Below are positions 53,169-63,406 of a DNA stretch of 64,000 nucleotides, piece by piece. The notes under the pieces are model-generated. The model saw nothing but the letters and a program-made list of their open reading frames with translations, ran no database searches and was not told where the DNA came from. Made by a program: the position numbers and the translations under genes. Position 1 is the first letter of the stretch. Every line of letters starts with the position of its first letter. The DNA is from Cognataquiflexum aquatile (lineage in GTDB: Bacteria; Bacteroidota; Bacteroidia; Cytophagales; Cyclobacteriaceae): NCBI RefSeq assembly GCF_003316845.1, contig NZ_QMIK01000005.1:186001-250000 (forward strand), in the 5' to 3' direction.

Positions 53169-55826
53169 TTAATCTTCAAAATTGACATTGATAAAGCTTG
53201 CTATACCAAACCTGAACCCTCCTCTTTGGTAATTGCTGTTTTCGAAGCCGGCACCCATTTCTACCCTGAAGATCCTGAAGAGATTATCTAAAGAGTAACC
53301 GACTTCCCAATAATGAGGAGAATTTTGGGTTTTGAGGTAATTGAAAAATATGTTTTCTCTCACTCCCGAAAACCGCAACATCGGCAACTGTGTCAGCAAA
53401 AACTTCCTGAACTGGTAATGCACAATCCCGCTTACATATTGGGTTTGGGTACTGTATTGATAGTAATCCAAAAACCTGTAATTGGCCGCCACACCCATAT
53501 TGGCAAAGATGGTCCTGTTACCGCCAAAATGCTTGAAGTCCATAAAATACACCCTATCATTATTCAGAAAGGCACCGGCACTGACATTGAAATCCAATTT
53601 GCCGCTCACCCCAAAGTTGAAGAAATGCTCAATGCTAGCTTCTACCAAGTCAAACTTTGAGGCCATCGCATTATTGAAAACTCCCGGAATAGCTTTGGTA
53701 TATCTGAAATTGACCAAAGGGGCAGATTCATACAATGGGTTTTTTCTGCCGTTCCTGATATAATACTTCAATCCAGGTCTCCATTCGATGTTATTGGTCC
53801 AGATCAATGCATGGTGGTTTTCAAAAGCCACCGGATCAGCTTCAATGTTTTCAGGTCTGTTTGGGGTATATTCCCGCTCAGGTCGATTCCAAAGACTGAC
53901 ATCAGAATTATTGAATAATTCACGCCTGAAGGCATAAGTCACATTGGTTCGGTAAGTTAAACCATCCGTAATGCGGTGGTTGTAATATCCTTTCAGGAAA
54001 GATTGCTCATAAAGCTTCATGTAATTTTGCCTGAAAAGCAAGGAATACAACATGTTGACTTGTTCTGAAATTGGGTTGTCTCCATTGAACTGGAAAATGT
54101 ATTTCCCGCCTGTCAACCCAACAGTATAACCGGGACGGCCTTTGTTGACTGATCTTCGGATATCAAGCGTTCCGTAAGGCTGCTGACTGGAAAATCCATA
54201 CCTGAACTCAGGCCTGAAATTCCAGGATCTCCTGTGCATGGTCACCGAATCTGCCATTTTGGTGGACTTTTCAATTCGGTAAAAACCTGCCAGGCCAAAC
54301 TTGAATCCTTCCACTGTATTAAAGGAGATTTTTGTCAGGTTGGTGTGGAAACCTGCTGATTTGCCTTTGCCGAAGGAATAGGATCCTCCCGTCAGGATTT
54401 CTCCGGGCTTGAAGCCACGTCTTGCTTTCTTCGCAACTGAATCCACTTCACTGACTTTGGCGGCTTCGATGACTGCCAAGCTATCATCTCTTTGATATCC
54501 CCGGATTTCTTTTTCAGTCAGTTTCACTGGACGGATGCTGTCCCAATAGCTCAAATCCCGTTTTTTGGCAAGTGAATCAATCGTGTAATTCCTGTTGGAA
54601 ACGACTTCTGCTTCCTTGCTTTGTTTTAATTCTTCCTTTTCATATTCATTGACAAGCTTCCTAAAATCTTTCCTTGTCATCTTGTCCGCTTGTGCCATTT
54701 GCTCCAGACTTGATACACTTTTGTTGAAAGCAGTCACATCCTTGGGAACTTCGGTGACTTTCTCATCGATGATTTCAGTCTCAGCAATCATGTCAGGGTT
54801 GAGTGTCACTTTATAGTCGCGGGTGGATGCGAGGTATTTGTATTCACCGGCAAAACCAAAAAACTTTCCTCCAAAAGTGTAAGTATGCGTCGAGGGCATC
54901 CATACGTTCTCGGCTACAGGCTGATAAATCTGCTTCACCCCTATCGAAAATCCAAGCAAAGACGTCGTCAGGTCCAAGCTGTGGATCGCCCAAATGTCCT
55001 CAATGATATAAATGTATCCCTCAAAAACCCGCTCCCCTCTTGACCTTGGCGTCACTTTGATCTTATTGACCATGACGCCGTTTTCTACAAATGAGCCTTC
55101 ATATTTGAATTGATAATACGCAAAGGCAGACGGCGCAAGCGGCGTAACTGCTTCATTGATTTTGGCATTGTAAAAGCTCGTGGCAATGTAAGGGGCCGGA
55201 GAAGTGGCGTTGTTGTCCCCGTTTGTCCGGATACTGATTACTTTTTCCTCTACAGTATTGGGCTGCTTGAAAGTAATTTTTGATACTGATTCAGTTGTGT
55301 AGGCTTCGTTGAGTTTGACTCCTTCTTTTTCCAATTCCTTTTTCATAAAAAAAGGAGCATCTGTAAGTTGCCCGGTACCCTTGAGGTAAACCATCATGCT
55401 GTATTCCTGCACCTGAAGTCGATGGAATTTGGCTTTGGAAATCGCCTTCCGCATAATCGTCAAAGCCGGATCTTCCTGTTTGGTTTTGACGGTGACTTCC
55501 TGTAAGGCATATACCTGCTCTTCCAATTCGAAGTTAAGTTCCTCCCAATCTTCTGTGATGACGACTGTTTTGACTTCCGAAGCAAAACCCAAATATTGTG
55601 CTAGCACGTCATAAACGCCTTTTTTGAGACGGAATTCATATTCACCGTTTTGGTTGGTCGGAACGCCATCACCCAAGTTGCGGACATAGATGGAGGCAAA
55701 TGGCAGAGGATCGCCATTTTTGCCGGTAACTTTCCCCCTGATGCCTTGGGCATTACCTTCCGTAAGGATTGCAAAGAGGAAAAAACACAAAAAGATTGGT
55801 TTGAAAAATCGAAAATAAGGGCTCAT
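53169..55826 (-). CDS. DUF5686 family protein with N-terminal carboxypeptidase-regulatory-like domain
   Basis: An 885-residue outer-membrane-type protein. A signal peptide (to about GNAQ, residue 27) is followed by a CarboxypepD_reg-like beta-sandwich (GKVTGKNGDPLPFASIYVRN, ~30-110), then the long DUF5686 region whose second half is rich in alternating beta-strands with Tyr/Phe ends (YSLLFRQNYMKLYEQSF, FRFGIASFINVNFED), consistent with a beta-barrel ending in an aromatic-acid residue pair. The function of the family is unknown; it may anchor or export surface material. The ATG at 55826 was chosen over a TTG at 55841. Confidence 0.82.
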   Translation of the reverse strand: MSPYFRFFKPIFLCFFLFAILTEGNAQGIRGKVTGKNGDPLPFASIYVRNLGDGVPTNQNGEYEFRLKKGVYDVLAQYLGFASEVKTVVITEDWEELNFELEEQVYALQEVTVKTKQEDPALTIMRKAISKAKFHRLQVQEYSMMVYLKGTGQLTDAPFFMKKELEKEGVKLNEAYTTESVSKITFKQPNTVEEKVISIRTNGDNNATSPAPYIATSFYNAKINEAVTPLAPSAFAYYQFKYEGSFVENGVMVNKIKVTPRSRGERVFEGYIYIIEDIWAIHSLDLTTSLLGFSIGVKQIYQPVAENVWMPSTHTYTFGGKFFGFAGEYKYLASTRDYKVTLNPDMIAETEIIDEKVTEVPKDVTAFNKSVSSLEQMAQADKMTRKDFRKLVNEYEKEELKQSKEAEVVSNRNYTIDSLAKKRDLSYWDSIRPVKLTEKEIRGYQRDDSLAVIEAAKVSEVDSVAKKARRGFKPGEILTGGSYSFGKGKSAGFHTNLTKISFNTVEGFKFGLAGFYRIEKSTKMADSVTMHRRSWNFRPEFRYGFSSQQPYGTLDIRRSVNKGRPGYTVGLTGGKYIFQFNGDNPISEQVNMLYSLLFRQNYMKLYEQSFLKGYYNHRITDGLTYRTNVTYAFRRELFNNSDVSLWNRPEREYTPNRPENIEADPVAFENHHALIWTNNIEWRPGLKYYIRNGRKNPLYESAPLVNFRYTKAIPGVFNNAMASKFDLVEASIEHFFNFGVSGKLDFNVSAGAFLNNDRVYFMDFKHFGGNRTIFANMGVAANYRFLDYYQYSTQTQYVSGIVHYQFRKFLLTQLPMLRFSGVRENIFFNYLKTQNSPHYWEVGYSLDNLFRIFRVEMGAGFENSNYQRGGFRFGIASFINVNFED

Positions 55827-55950
55827 GGTTGTGGTAGTCAATGGTGTTGGAAAAATAATATTTAATGTTCTAACGAGCCAATTTTATTGTGGTTGTTGAC
55901 AAAAATTAACGATAAGTAAAGGTATTTAAGGATAATTAAAAAGTGGAAAG

Positions 55951-55974
55951 GGGACGGAAGACCGAAGACGGAAG
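55951..55974. repeat. Short intergenic GGAAG-type repeat, second copy
   Basis: GGGACGGAAGACCGAAGACG followed by GAAG matches the repeat at 42788-42816 in unit structure. The surrounding gap (55827-56081) holds no gene. Confidence 0.55.
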
Positions 55975-56081
55975 AATGGGGCAGTTTCTCATTGAAAACA
56001 TATTATTAAATGGTAAAAGTTTTTAGCTGTCAACCTTGTGTCGTGATTTCGATCTTTCATGGCGAATCTAAGATTCTGTGC

Positions 56082-58877
56082 TCATTTAACCGGAATTTGA
56101 AAAACACGGTAAAAAGGTATCCCGTCAATGCTCATGCCTTCAATCTTCAATAACATGCTTTTGGTAGACTTTGGAAGATTGACTGAGAAAGTAAAGCTTT
56201 CATTCTCTACATCGGTTTTGGCGTTAGGATTCCAATAAAGCGATGGTCTAGATTCGGGGATTTCAGATTCACCCAGTTGGACCGGAAATTCTTTGACGGG
56301 AGTAAATCCTCTTATTTTAAATATTTGAAATTCTTCACTGTTGAAAACCTGATCAGGATCCTGAGGGGCATTTGCCCCTTTTTTGGTATTTACCATGATT
56401 ACTCCTGCAAATCCCGCCATGCCAAACTGGGGAGCATTGAAAGTGTAGACTTCAATAGATTCAACTTCGGCAGCAATAAACGTCTTTAATACTGACATTG
56501 TAGTTTCATTGGCATCTGTGATATACCTATTACCGTCAATGATTAAGAGCGGTTCTCCATCATTTATTCCCCAATTAAAATTCCCTAAACCACCCCCTTG
56601 CATGTTCATACCGATAATCACATCTAACGTTTGCTCCGGAAACTTCTCCAAAAAATCCTGACCTATACTTCGGTCTCCTTTTCCATAACCATAGTTTTTG
56701 TCCTCCATGGTTTGCTTTTTTTCCTCTTCCAGAAGGAACTCCTCCAACTCCACATATTCCCCATCAAAAATATCAAGCTTCCCAATTGTGGATTTTGGCT
56801 TGGTTTCCAATTGAAGTTTGGGCAATTCCACATTCACAGGCGGGCTTGTTTTTTCAGAGATCGACACCTGTCCAAAGGACTTTCTGTTTTTGTTCAAGGC
56901 AGCAAGGGCAACTTCAGCAGAATCGGTAAATGAAAGGCCTGTACCCCAAAAATACCCGCTGCTGTCAGATTTGATGATTCCAAAATCGGTCATCTCTCCC
57001 AAAACCACAGTCAAGGGAACTGCCAAGGGCTTTCCCTTTTTATCGGAAAAATATCCCTCCAAAGAAATCCCGAATTCTATTTTGTGTCCTTCCTCCGGAA
57101 AATCATACTCGGCGAGTTCTGTTCCTATCCAGTCTAATTCTGTTTCAATGGTCTGCTGCTCGCCGATGAAAGTGGCCAAATCCGCATCAATCAGTGAAAT
57201 ACTGAAATTACCTTCCAATAAAGTACTGTCGGGTTCCTGTACTGATAGGCTGATTGTAGTCCTATTGAAAAGTTCCTCTCTTGTAATCTCTGAGGAAAAT
57301 TGGATAGAAACTTCTTCTTCACTTTGATCTTTGGTCAGCCAAATATCCGATGCCACCACTTCCCTGTCACCACTGATGAGGGGCAACGGTTTGTAAAAGA
57401 AATCTGTTTCTGGAAAATTTCTCATCCAACTGGTGTATGCCCGGATGGAATAATTTCCCGGTGGAAACCCTGCAGGAATCTGAAGCTGACCTTTGGCTGA
57501 TCCAAAGGCAATGAGGAAGGTTTCCTTCAATACAGCCTCTTTATTCTCATTGACCAGGTCAACGTACAAAACCCTGCTTAGCGAATCTTGAAAAATTGCG
57601 TTTTGGTAAAATATTCTAGAAGAAAACCAGACTGTTTCACCCGGTGAATAGTAAGGTTTGTTAAATGTCAGGAAAGGTTTTTCACGGAGGTTGTTCCATT
57701 TATCTTGGTTTATCCGACTGCTATCCACTTCCGCCAACAACTTTAAATTCTCCAAATCCGGTCTGAAATCATGGGGCAAAGACCTTGCAACACGCTCTCT
57801 TGCGACATACCCGGAAAGTATCAACTCTCGGGGATCCATCATGACACCATTGGCATCCACTTCAAATTTACAATTCGGAGCATTGATCCAAGAGATAGGA
57901 AAAGGTCTATTTGTATAATAAGTGCTGGGCCAGTACTTTTTGGTAAAATGAACTTCTACATTTTCCGGCCACTCGACTACGAAATTGCCATTTGGTAAAA
58001 TTGCAGTTACCAAAGAATCCAAAGGAAGTGGCAAAAGTGAACTGCCTATCTCCTTATCAAAATTATTGGACCGCTGTGTTGATGCGATATTTTGCACTAT
58101 AAATGCTTCAAACCCCTCACTATCGGCTTCATTGCGTACCAAAGACTGTAAAAGGTGCCGCATTGACCCAAAATACGCTGAATTCCTATATTCATCCCAT
58201 GTCGATTCTGTCCCATTTTCAGGTTTTTCTATTTCTTTGAAATTGACAAGACCATAATATTGGAAACCATTCTTTGTCTGAAGGTATTCCTGAAGATGGT
58301 AGTCAATCTCATAGCCAAGTGCTCTATTGGCCACTTTAAGAGGTTCCGAAGAACTTGCCGCAAGATACCTGCCTATTCCTTCTGCTTTTCCTTCCTCAAA
58401 GTCAATGACCCAAGGGTTGAGTATTTCATTCTTTTTGAAAAATGGATCATCCGGTACGGCGAGAAACACGCGCTCAAATTTGCGAAGGTTCCTTTCCCAA
58501 GCCTTGTCCCTTTTGGCAGAAAGAGAGACCTCGTCAAGTTGGTCCTCTTTTGGAGTCAATTCAAAATTGACAGTAACCTGGTTTCTCCCTCCAAAAGAAA
58601 CCTTCCTGTATTTGGTAAAATATCCTACGAAGGATGCCACGACTTCAGGGTTTTGGGGCAAGGAACCACTGATTCTAAAATTCCCATTGATATCAGTCGT
58701 GCTTCCCAAAGTAGTATTGTTGATAAAAACATTGGCAAAAGGAAGAGATTCACCGGTCTTTTCATCTACGACCTTGCCTGAAATAACCTGAGCTTCCGAA
58801 AAACCATAAACCAGCAAACCCAATGTGAGAAGGGTGATTTTTGCTAGTTTATATTCAAGAGCACATGGTATAATCAT
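56082..58877 (-). CDS. Envelope protein with carboxypeptidase-regulatory-like, MG2-like and TonB-plug-like domains but no barrel
   Basis: A 931-residue exported protein (signal peptide to about residue 29, FSEAQ). Residues ~30-110 form a CarboxypepD_reg-like sandwich with GKVVDEKTGESLPFANVFIN. Around 385-500 there is a macroglobulin MG2-like block: KPYYSPGETVWFSSRIF and FPPGNYSIRAYTSWMRN. At about 745-830 lies a TonB-plug-like segment with IGMNMQGGGLGNFNWGINDG, LIIDGNRYI and FAGVIMVNTKKG. There is no room for the ~500-residue beta-barrel of a real receptor. It is probably a surface or periplasmic partner of envelope machinery; its function is unknown. It is divergent from the TonB receptor at 59139. 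Confidence 0.75.
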   Translation of the reverse strand: MIIPCALEYKLAKITLLTLGLLVYGFSEAQVISGKVVDEKTGESLPFANVFINNTTLGSTTDINGNFRISGSLPQNPEVVASFVGYFTKYRKVSFGGRNQVTVNFELTPKEDQLDEVSLSAKRDKAWERNLRKFERVFLAVPDDPFFKKNEILNPWVIDFEEGKAEGIGRYLAASSSEPLKVANRALGYEIDYHLQEYLQTKNGFQYYGLVNFKEIEKPENGTESTWDEYRNSAYFGSMRHLLQSLVRNEADSEGFEAFIVQNIASTQRSNNFDKEIGSSLLPLPLDSLVTAILPNGNFVVEWPENVEVHFTKKYWPSTYYTNRPFPISWINAPNCKFEVDANGVMMDPRELILSGYVARERVARSLPHDFRPDLENLKLLAEVDSSRINQDKWNNLREKPFLTFNKPYYSPGETVWFSSRIFYQNAIFQDSLSRVLYVDLVNENKEAVLKETFLIAFGSAKGQLQIPAGFPPGNYSIRAYTSWMRNFPETDFFYKPLPLISGDREVVASDIWLTKDQSEEEVSIQFSSEITREELFNRTTISLSVQEPDSTLLEGNFSISLIDADLATFIGEQQTIETELDWIGTELAEYDFPEEGHKIEFGISLEGYFSDKKGKPLAVPLTVVLGEMTDFGIIKSDSSGYFWGTGLSFTDSAEVALAALNKNRKSFGQVSISEKTSPPVNVELPKLQLETKPKSTIGKLDIFDGEYVELEEFLLEEEKKQTMEDKNYGYGKGDRSIGQDFLEKFPEQTLDVIIGMNMQGGGLGNFNWGINDGEPLLIIDGNRYITDANETTMSVLKTFIAAEVESIEVYTFNAPQFGMAGFAGVIMVNTKKGANAPQDPDQVFNSEEFQIFKIRGFTPVKEFPVQLGESEIPESRPSLYWNPNAKTDVENESFTFSVNLPKSTKSMLLKIEGMSIDGIPFYRVFQIPVK

Positions 58878-59138
58878 TCATGACGGCATTTTGGGCATTG
58901 AAAAATAGGAGTGGTAAGTTAAAAAAATCCTACTAATACCTATTCAAAATATTTAATTTAAGACTGCAAGACAATGGTATATTTGGCTTTTCCCAGCCAA
59001 GGATTATTTCATTCGGTAATTTTTTAAGTAAACCTAAAGTCAAATATCATTAATCCAAAAAATCTTGAATTGTCACAGAAAGGTTAAATAAATCCTTTAA
59101 TTTAACATCTCCAATTAGCCCTATAACCACAAAGAGCA

Positions 59139-61619
59139 GTGACAGTCAAAAATCAAAACATTTTTTCAGGTCTGAATGTAAAAAGCCAACTTACAAGAGG
59201 TTTATTCAAGGTGATTTTGCTTTTTGGTTTGACCATACTTACCCAATTTTTCCTTGGTATCCCCAATCTTCAAGCACAGACTGAATTCACGGAGGTGAAA
59301 TTTGATCAGGGAGATCTTCCAAAAAGAGCCCAATATTTTCTTACGGGAAAAGTAATCCACTTGGAAAATGGTGAACCGCTGTCAGGGGTTTCCATTCACA
59401 TTGACGGTTTTTTTGCAGGAAACAACACAGACAGAATCGGGCAATATGTCCTTTCCTTAGATTCAGGAAGGCACCGCATTGTATTCCGTCAATTTGGAAA
59501 AAGACCCGTCCATTACCTGATCGAACTCTATGGAGACGGCCAATTAGATGTAGGACTTGTCAACCTTGACTTTGAGTTGGAGGCCTTCACAGTTGAAGCC
59601 GACGAAAGGGACAGGAATATCCGCAGTCCAATCACAGGGGTGACCAAAATGGACATCAATGATATCAAACTTGTCCCGGCATTTATGGGTGAACCGGATG
59701 TGTTCAATGTCCTCCAATCCATGCCGGGAGTGACATCAGTCGGTGAAGGTTCCGCAGGAATGAATATCAGAGGCGGTCAGGCAGACCAAAACCTGATCAT
59801 GATGAACGAGACCATTGTCTTGAGCAACAGTCACGCTTTGGGCTTTTTGTCTTCCTTCAACGGTGATGCACTCCAAAACTTCACCTTATATAAAGGTGCA
59901 GTACCGAGTTATTTTGGCGGGCGGAGTTCTTCAGCCCTGAATATAGAGATGCGGAAAGGTAGCAAAGAAAACTGGAAAGGAAGTGTCTCTTTGGGAACTG
60001 CCTTGAGCAAAGTGATGGTGGAAGGGCCCATCGTACCTGAAAAGACCTCAATGATTTTTGCATCCAGGCTATCCAATGCCAATTGGCTTTTGAACAAAGC
60101 AAATGAAGTAGATGTACAAAACAGCAAAATAAACTTTCACGATATTTATTTGGGCATCAACCATCAGTTTACTGAAAAAAACAACCTCGATTTTAACCTG
60201 CTCAATACCGGTGACTATTTCAGATTTTCCAACCAATTTGGATTTGATTGGAACAATCTCGTGGGTTCACTCACCAGCCGAAACCTATTGACAGATGATT
60301 TGTCATTGGTTGGAATGGTGGCCTATGGCTCTTTTAACAATGGCTTTTTTGAGCCTTCCGTCGTGGATCCATCCAAAATCGAAAATGGCCTGTATTATTA
60401 CCAGGGAAAAATAACCGGACTGTTGACCTTGGAGAAAGTGGATATCAACTTTGGTGCTGAGGCAATCCAATACCAAATGAGGCCAGAATTCTTGAGTCCT
60501 TTGACTCCTGAATCAGGCATTGCGGCCAAGACCGTCCAAAAAGAAAGGGGAATGGAATATGCACCTTTTATATCTGCAGACTGGAATCCAAACGAAAGCC
60601 TTTCCTTTTCCGGCGGAATCAGGTATTCCAATTATGTGCAGCAAGGTCCTGATTCGATCTTCAGGTACGAAGAGGGTGTGCCGATTTCCAGGTTGACGAT
60701 TGTCGGGGTAGATTTCGTAGAAAGCGGAAAAGTCGTCAAGTACAGTGGCTTTGAACCGAGATTTTCATTCAGGTGGACTTTCGATGAAGTCAATTCCATC
60801 AAAGGCGGCTATTCTGTAATGAACCAATACCTACAGACCATCTCCAATGCCACAGGTCCCACGCCCATTGACCTTTGGCAATTGAGCACGACCTACATCA
60901 AGCCACAAAGATCCCACAATGCTTCTTTGGGATTTTTTAGAAATTTCAAAGAAGACGAATGGTCAACTTCTTTTGAAGGTTTTTACAGAACCACAGCCAA
61001 CCAATTGGAATACCGGGATTTTGCAGATCTATTTTTGAATCCACACATTGAAACTGAATTGATCCAAGGGGAAGGACTTGCCTACGGTGCTGAGCTTTTG
61101 ATCCAAAAAAACACCGGCGGTATCACAGGTTGGCTTGCCTATACCTTCAGCAGGTCGCTGATCAGGACTACATCTGAATTCCCCGAAATCCAGGTAAATC
61201 AGGGAAATTGGTTTGCGACTAATTTTGACAAACCCCACAACATCTCATTGGTTACCAACTTTCATATCGGAAGGGGACGTACTTTGAACACCAACGTCAA
61301 TTTTTCAACAGGCAGACCGGTAACGGGTCTTTCGTCCAACTACGTAGTGGGTGGAATCTTTGTGCCTAATTTTGGAAACAGGAATGAATTCAGGATTCCT
61401 AATTATTTTAGGATTGACTTTTCCTACCTGACCAACGGCTTTGTCAGAAAGTGGGACGACAAAATCAATTTTAGCGTCTATAACCTTACCGGAAGGAGAA
61501 ACGCCTATTCTGTCTTTTTCCAACGTGAAGGCAGGATTCCGAGATTGGTACCTTATCAGATTTCAATATTGGGATCAGCTTTCCCTTCTTTTACCTATAC
61601 TGTTGCTTTTGGAAAATGA
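59139..61619 (+). CDS. TonB-dependent outer-membrane receptor
   Basis: An 826-residue receptor. After a signal segment (ending near LQAQ, residue 47) come a CarboxypepD_reg-like domain (GKVIHLENGEPLSGVSIHID), a plug domain (GVTSVGEGSAGMNIRGGQAD, FTLYKGAVPSYFGGRSSSAL) and a beta-barrel to the C-terminus. It would import a ligand, powered by TonB. The only start in reach is GTG at 59139; no better ATG lies before the signal segment, so the N-terminus is uncertain. It overlaps the DUF4249 gene by 4 bases, a pairing common in this phylum. Confidence 0.87.
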   Translation: MTVKNQNIFSGLNVKSQLTRGLFKVILLFGLTILTQFFLGIPNLQAQTEFTEVKFDQGDLPKRAQYFLTGKVIHLENGEPLSGVSIHIDGFFAGNNTDRIGQYVLSLDSGRHRIVFRQFGKRPVHYLIELYGDGQLDVGLVNLDFELEAFTVEADERDRNIRSPITGVTKMDINDIKLVPAFMGEPDVFNVLQSMPGVTSVGEGSAGMNIRGGQADQNLIMMNETIVLSNSHALGFLSSFNGDALQNFTLYKGAVPSYFGGRSSSALNIEMRKGSKENWKGSVSLGTALSKVMVEGPIVPEKTSMIFASRLSNANWLLNKANEVDVQNSKINFHDIYLGINHQFTEKNNLDFNLLNTGDYFRFSNQFGFDWNNLVGSLTSRNLLTDDLSLVGMVAYGSFNNGFFEPSVVDPSKIENGLYYYQGKITGLLTLEKVDINFGAEAIQYQMRPEFLSPLTPESGIAAKTVQKERGMEYAPFISADWNPNESLSFSGGIRYSNYVQQGPDSIFRYEEGVPISRLTIVGVDFVESGKVVKYSGFEPRFSFRWTFDEVNSIKGGYSVMNQYLQTISNATGPTPIDLWQLSTTYIKPQRSHNASLGFFRNFKEDEWSTSFEGFYRTTANQLEYRDFADLFLNPHIETELIQGEGLAYGAELLIQKNTGGITGWLAYTFSRSLIRTTSEFPEIQVNQGNWFATNFDKPHNISLVTNFHIGRGRTLNTNVNFSTGRPVTGLSSNYVVGGIFVPNFGNRNEFRIPNYFRIDFSYLTNGFVRKWDDKINFSVYNLTGRRNAYSVFFQREGRIPRLVPYQISILGSAFPSFTYTVAFGK

Positions 61620-62692
61620 TCAAAACCCATAAAATATCCTTCAGATTCATTTTGGTATTCTTTTTATACCTGTTGCTTCCTTTTTCCTGTATTGACAAGC
61701 TTGATTTTGTGGGAGAAACAGAGGAAGGCCAATTGGTAATCTATGGCTTATTGACCGACACCGATGAAAAGCAAGTGGTAAATGTGAGTCAGACGACAAT
61801 ATTTGGATTTCCACCAAAAGGAGTCCCAAATGCCCAAGTCTCCCTTTTGACATCCTCTGGAGAGAGGTATAGTTACTTTTCTATCGGAAACGGCGATTAT
61901 GAACTGAATGATGTAAAAGCCATCGAAGGCAAAAGTTATGCCCTAGAAGTGGTATTGGATGGAAATGTGTACCTGTCAAAATACGAATCAGTACCAAAAT
62001 GGCAGGCAGAGGATGTCCTGAGTTTTACCTTTACCAATGAACCATTCCGGACAGAATCTCCCGAATCTGTCTTTACACTTAATTCGGAGACAACACTTCC
62101 CGCAACACAGGATCCCATTTACCTAAGATGGACAGTCGAAGAAACTTATTTTTGGCCTTTGGTTTGGTTAAAGGGAACAGGTTTTCCCCCACCACCTCCG
62201 CCTCCGTGTTTTATTTCAGATGCCATCGAACCAAACCGTCTCAATTTATTTGACGGCTCGGGGACAAGCACCAGGAAGGCGACTTTTGTGATGGGCAAAA
62301 GAATGGTGGACAACTCCTTTTTGTATCCGTTTTTTTTCAGTGTCAAGCAATTGAGCATCAACAGGGAGGCCTACGAATATTGGGAAAAAATCAAAATCGT
62401 CATTAACAACCAAGGGTCGCTTTTTGATATTCCGCCTGCTCCTGTTTTTGGGAATATCTCCAATGTTGAAGACCGAAATGAGATTGTGCTGGGGTATTTT
62501 GAAGTAGCGAAAACAAAAGTAACCAGGATTAACACCACCAGGGCGGATGTACCCTTTTATCTGGTTGATCCCTGTCTTTGGTCTCCTGTAATACCTGAAG
62601 ACTCCTATGCTGCCGAATGTAGAAGCTGCGCTGTCAGGGCACAGGGAAGAAGATGGACAAACGACGCCCCTGAATGGTGGAAGTTTGATTAG
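61616..62692 (+). CDS. DUF4249 lipoprotein paired with the TonB receptor
   Basis: A 358-residue lipoprotein with lipid Cys25 (LLLPFSC). It matches DUF4249 as I know it: CIDKLDFVGETEEGQLVIYG at the start, beta-rich domains, then a Cys-rich end (LVDPCLWSPVIPEDSYAAEC, RSCAVRAQG). A run of prolines (FPPPPPPPC) sits mid-protein. Such proteins are thought to work with the adjacent TonB receptor, perhaps as a surface lid, by analogy with SusD. The overlap ATGA with the receptor supports joint translation. Confidence 0.85.
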   Translation: MIKTHKISFRFILVFFLYLLLPFSCIDKLDFVGETEEGQLVIYGLLTDTDEKQVVNVSQTTIFGFPPKGVPNAQVSLLTSSGERYSYFSIGNGDYELNDVKAIEGKSYALEVVLDGNVYLSKYESVPKWQAEDVLSFTFTNEPFRTESPESVFTLNSETTLPATQDPIYLRWTVEETYFWPLVWLKGTGFPPPPPPPCFISDAIEPNRLNLFDGSGTSTRKATFVMGKRMVDNSFLYPFFFSVKQLSINREAYEYWEKIKIVINNQGSLFDIPPAPVFGNISNVEDRNEIVLGYFEVAKTKVTRINTTRADVPFYLVDPCLWSPVIPEDSYAAECRSCAVRAQGRRWTNDAPEWWKFD

Positions 62693-63406
62693 AAAATATT
62701 TCAATCCCAAAATTCAATGCATATATCCCGGATAGTTACAACAGATAAGGTATTTATAAAAATATAGAGTTCCGGGTAGCGTTCTATCCGCATTATTGTA
62801 TTTGCCATTTCCACCTCGTGTTTTGACAGAATGGAATTTATTGGAAATTTTTATATACCACCTGCTCCTGTTTTGGAATATTACTTTATATCCCAATCCC
62901 ACAGAAGGAGTTTTGGGCTTGTGATGTTGCAAAAGAAAAATTATAAGGATTTCCACAAATAGGTGCGACATACCTTTTTTTCTTAAGGGCCTTGTGATTT
63001 TGTAGCATTTTTCGATTTAACTACTTTTTCAACAGTTAGTACTTTTAATAGAAGCTTAGGGATGGATCTGTTTTAGCTTAAACATATCAAATTGGAAGTT
63101 TATATGGCAATGATTAAAACCAAAAACTTAAAATTTCCAGACCAGAATATCACCGGCGATGTCTAAATCACCCGTCTACTATTTCAAATGATACCCTTTC
63201 CTGTGTATGAAGTTTTACAAGAATTTTTTTAGGTATAAAAATTTATAATGTTTATTATAGATATGTTTTATAAACGAATTTTAGGTTAAAATGTGTTACT
63301 TTTTGATTTGTTAGGTATTTTCGAAGCTATGATTTACATGTTTGACATATAAATTCAAATATGTGGTCAAAAAACAAACCTATATTTTACAAAACCTATT
63401 AAACCT
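62693..63406. other. AT-rich intergenic region of 714 bases with no gene recognised
   Basis: No credible gene, tRNA or clear terminator was seen. One 85-codon frame on the minus strand (62714-62971) has no recognisable domain. The last 200 bases are very AT-rich and probably hold the promoter of the outer-membrane protein at 63407, but no full TTG-N20-TAnnTTTG match was found. Confidence 0.45.

Noticed and set aside
62714-62971. An 85-codon minus-strand frame in the 714-base gap after DUF4249
   Set aside because: No recognisable domain or signal, and no partner genes; too weak to call.
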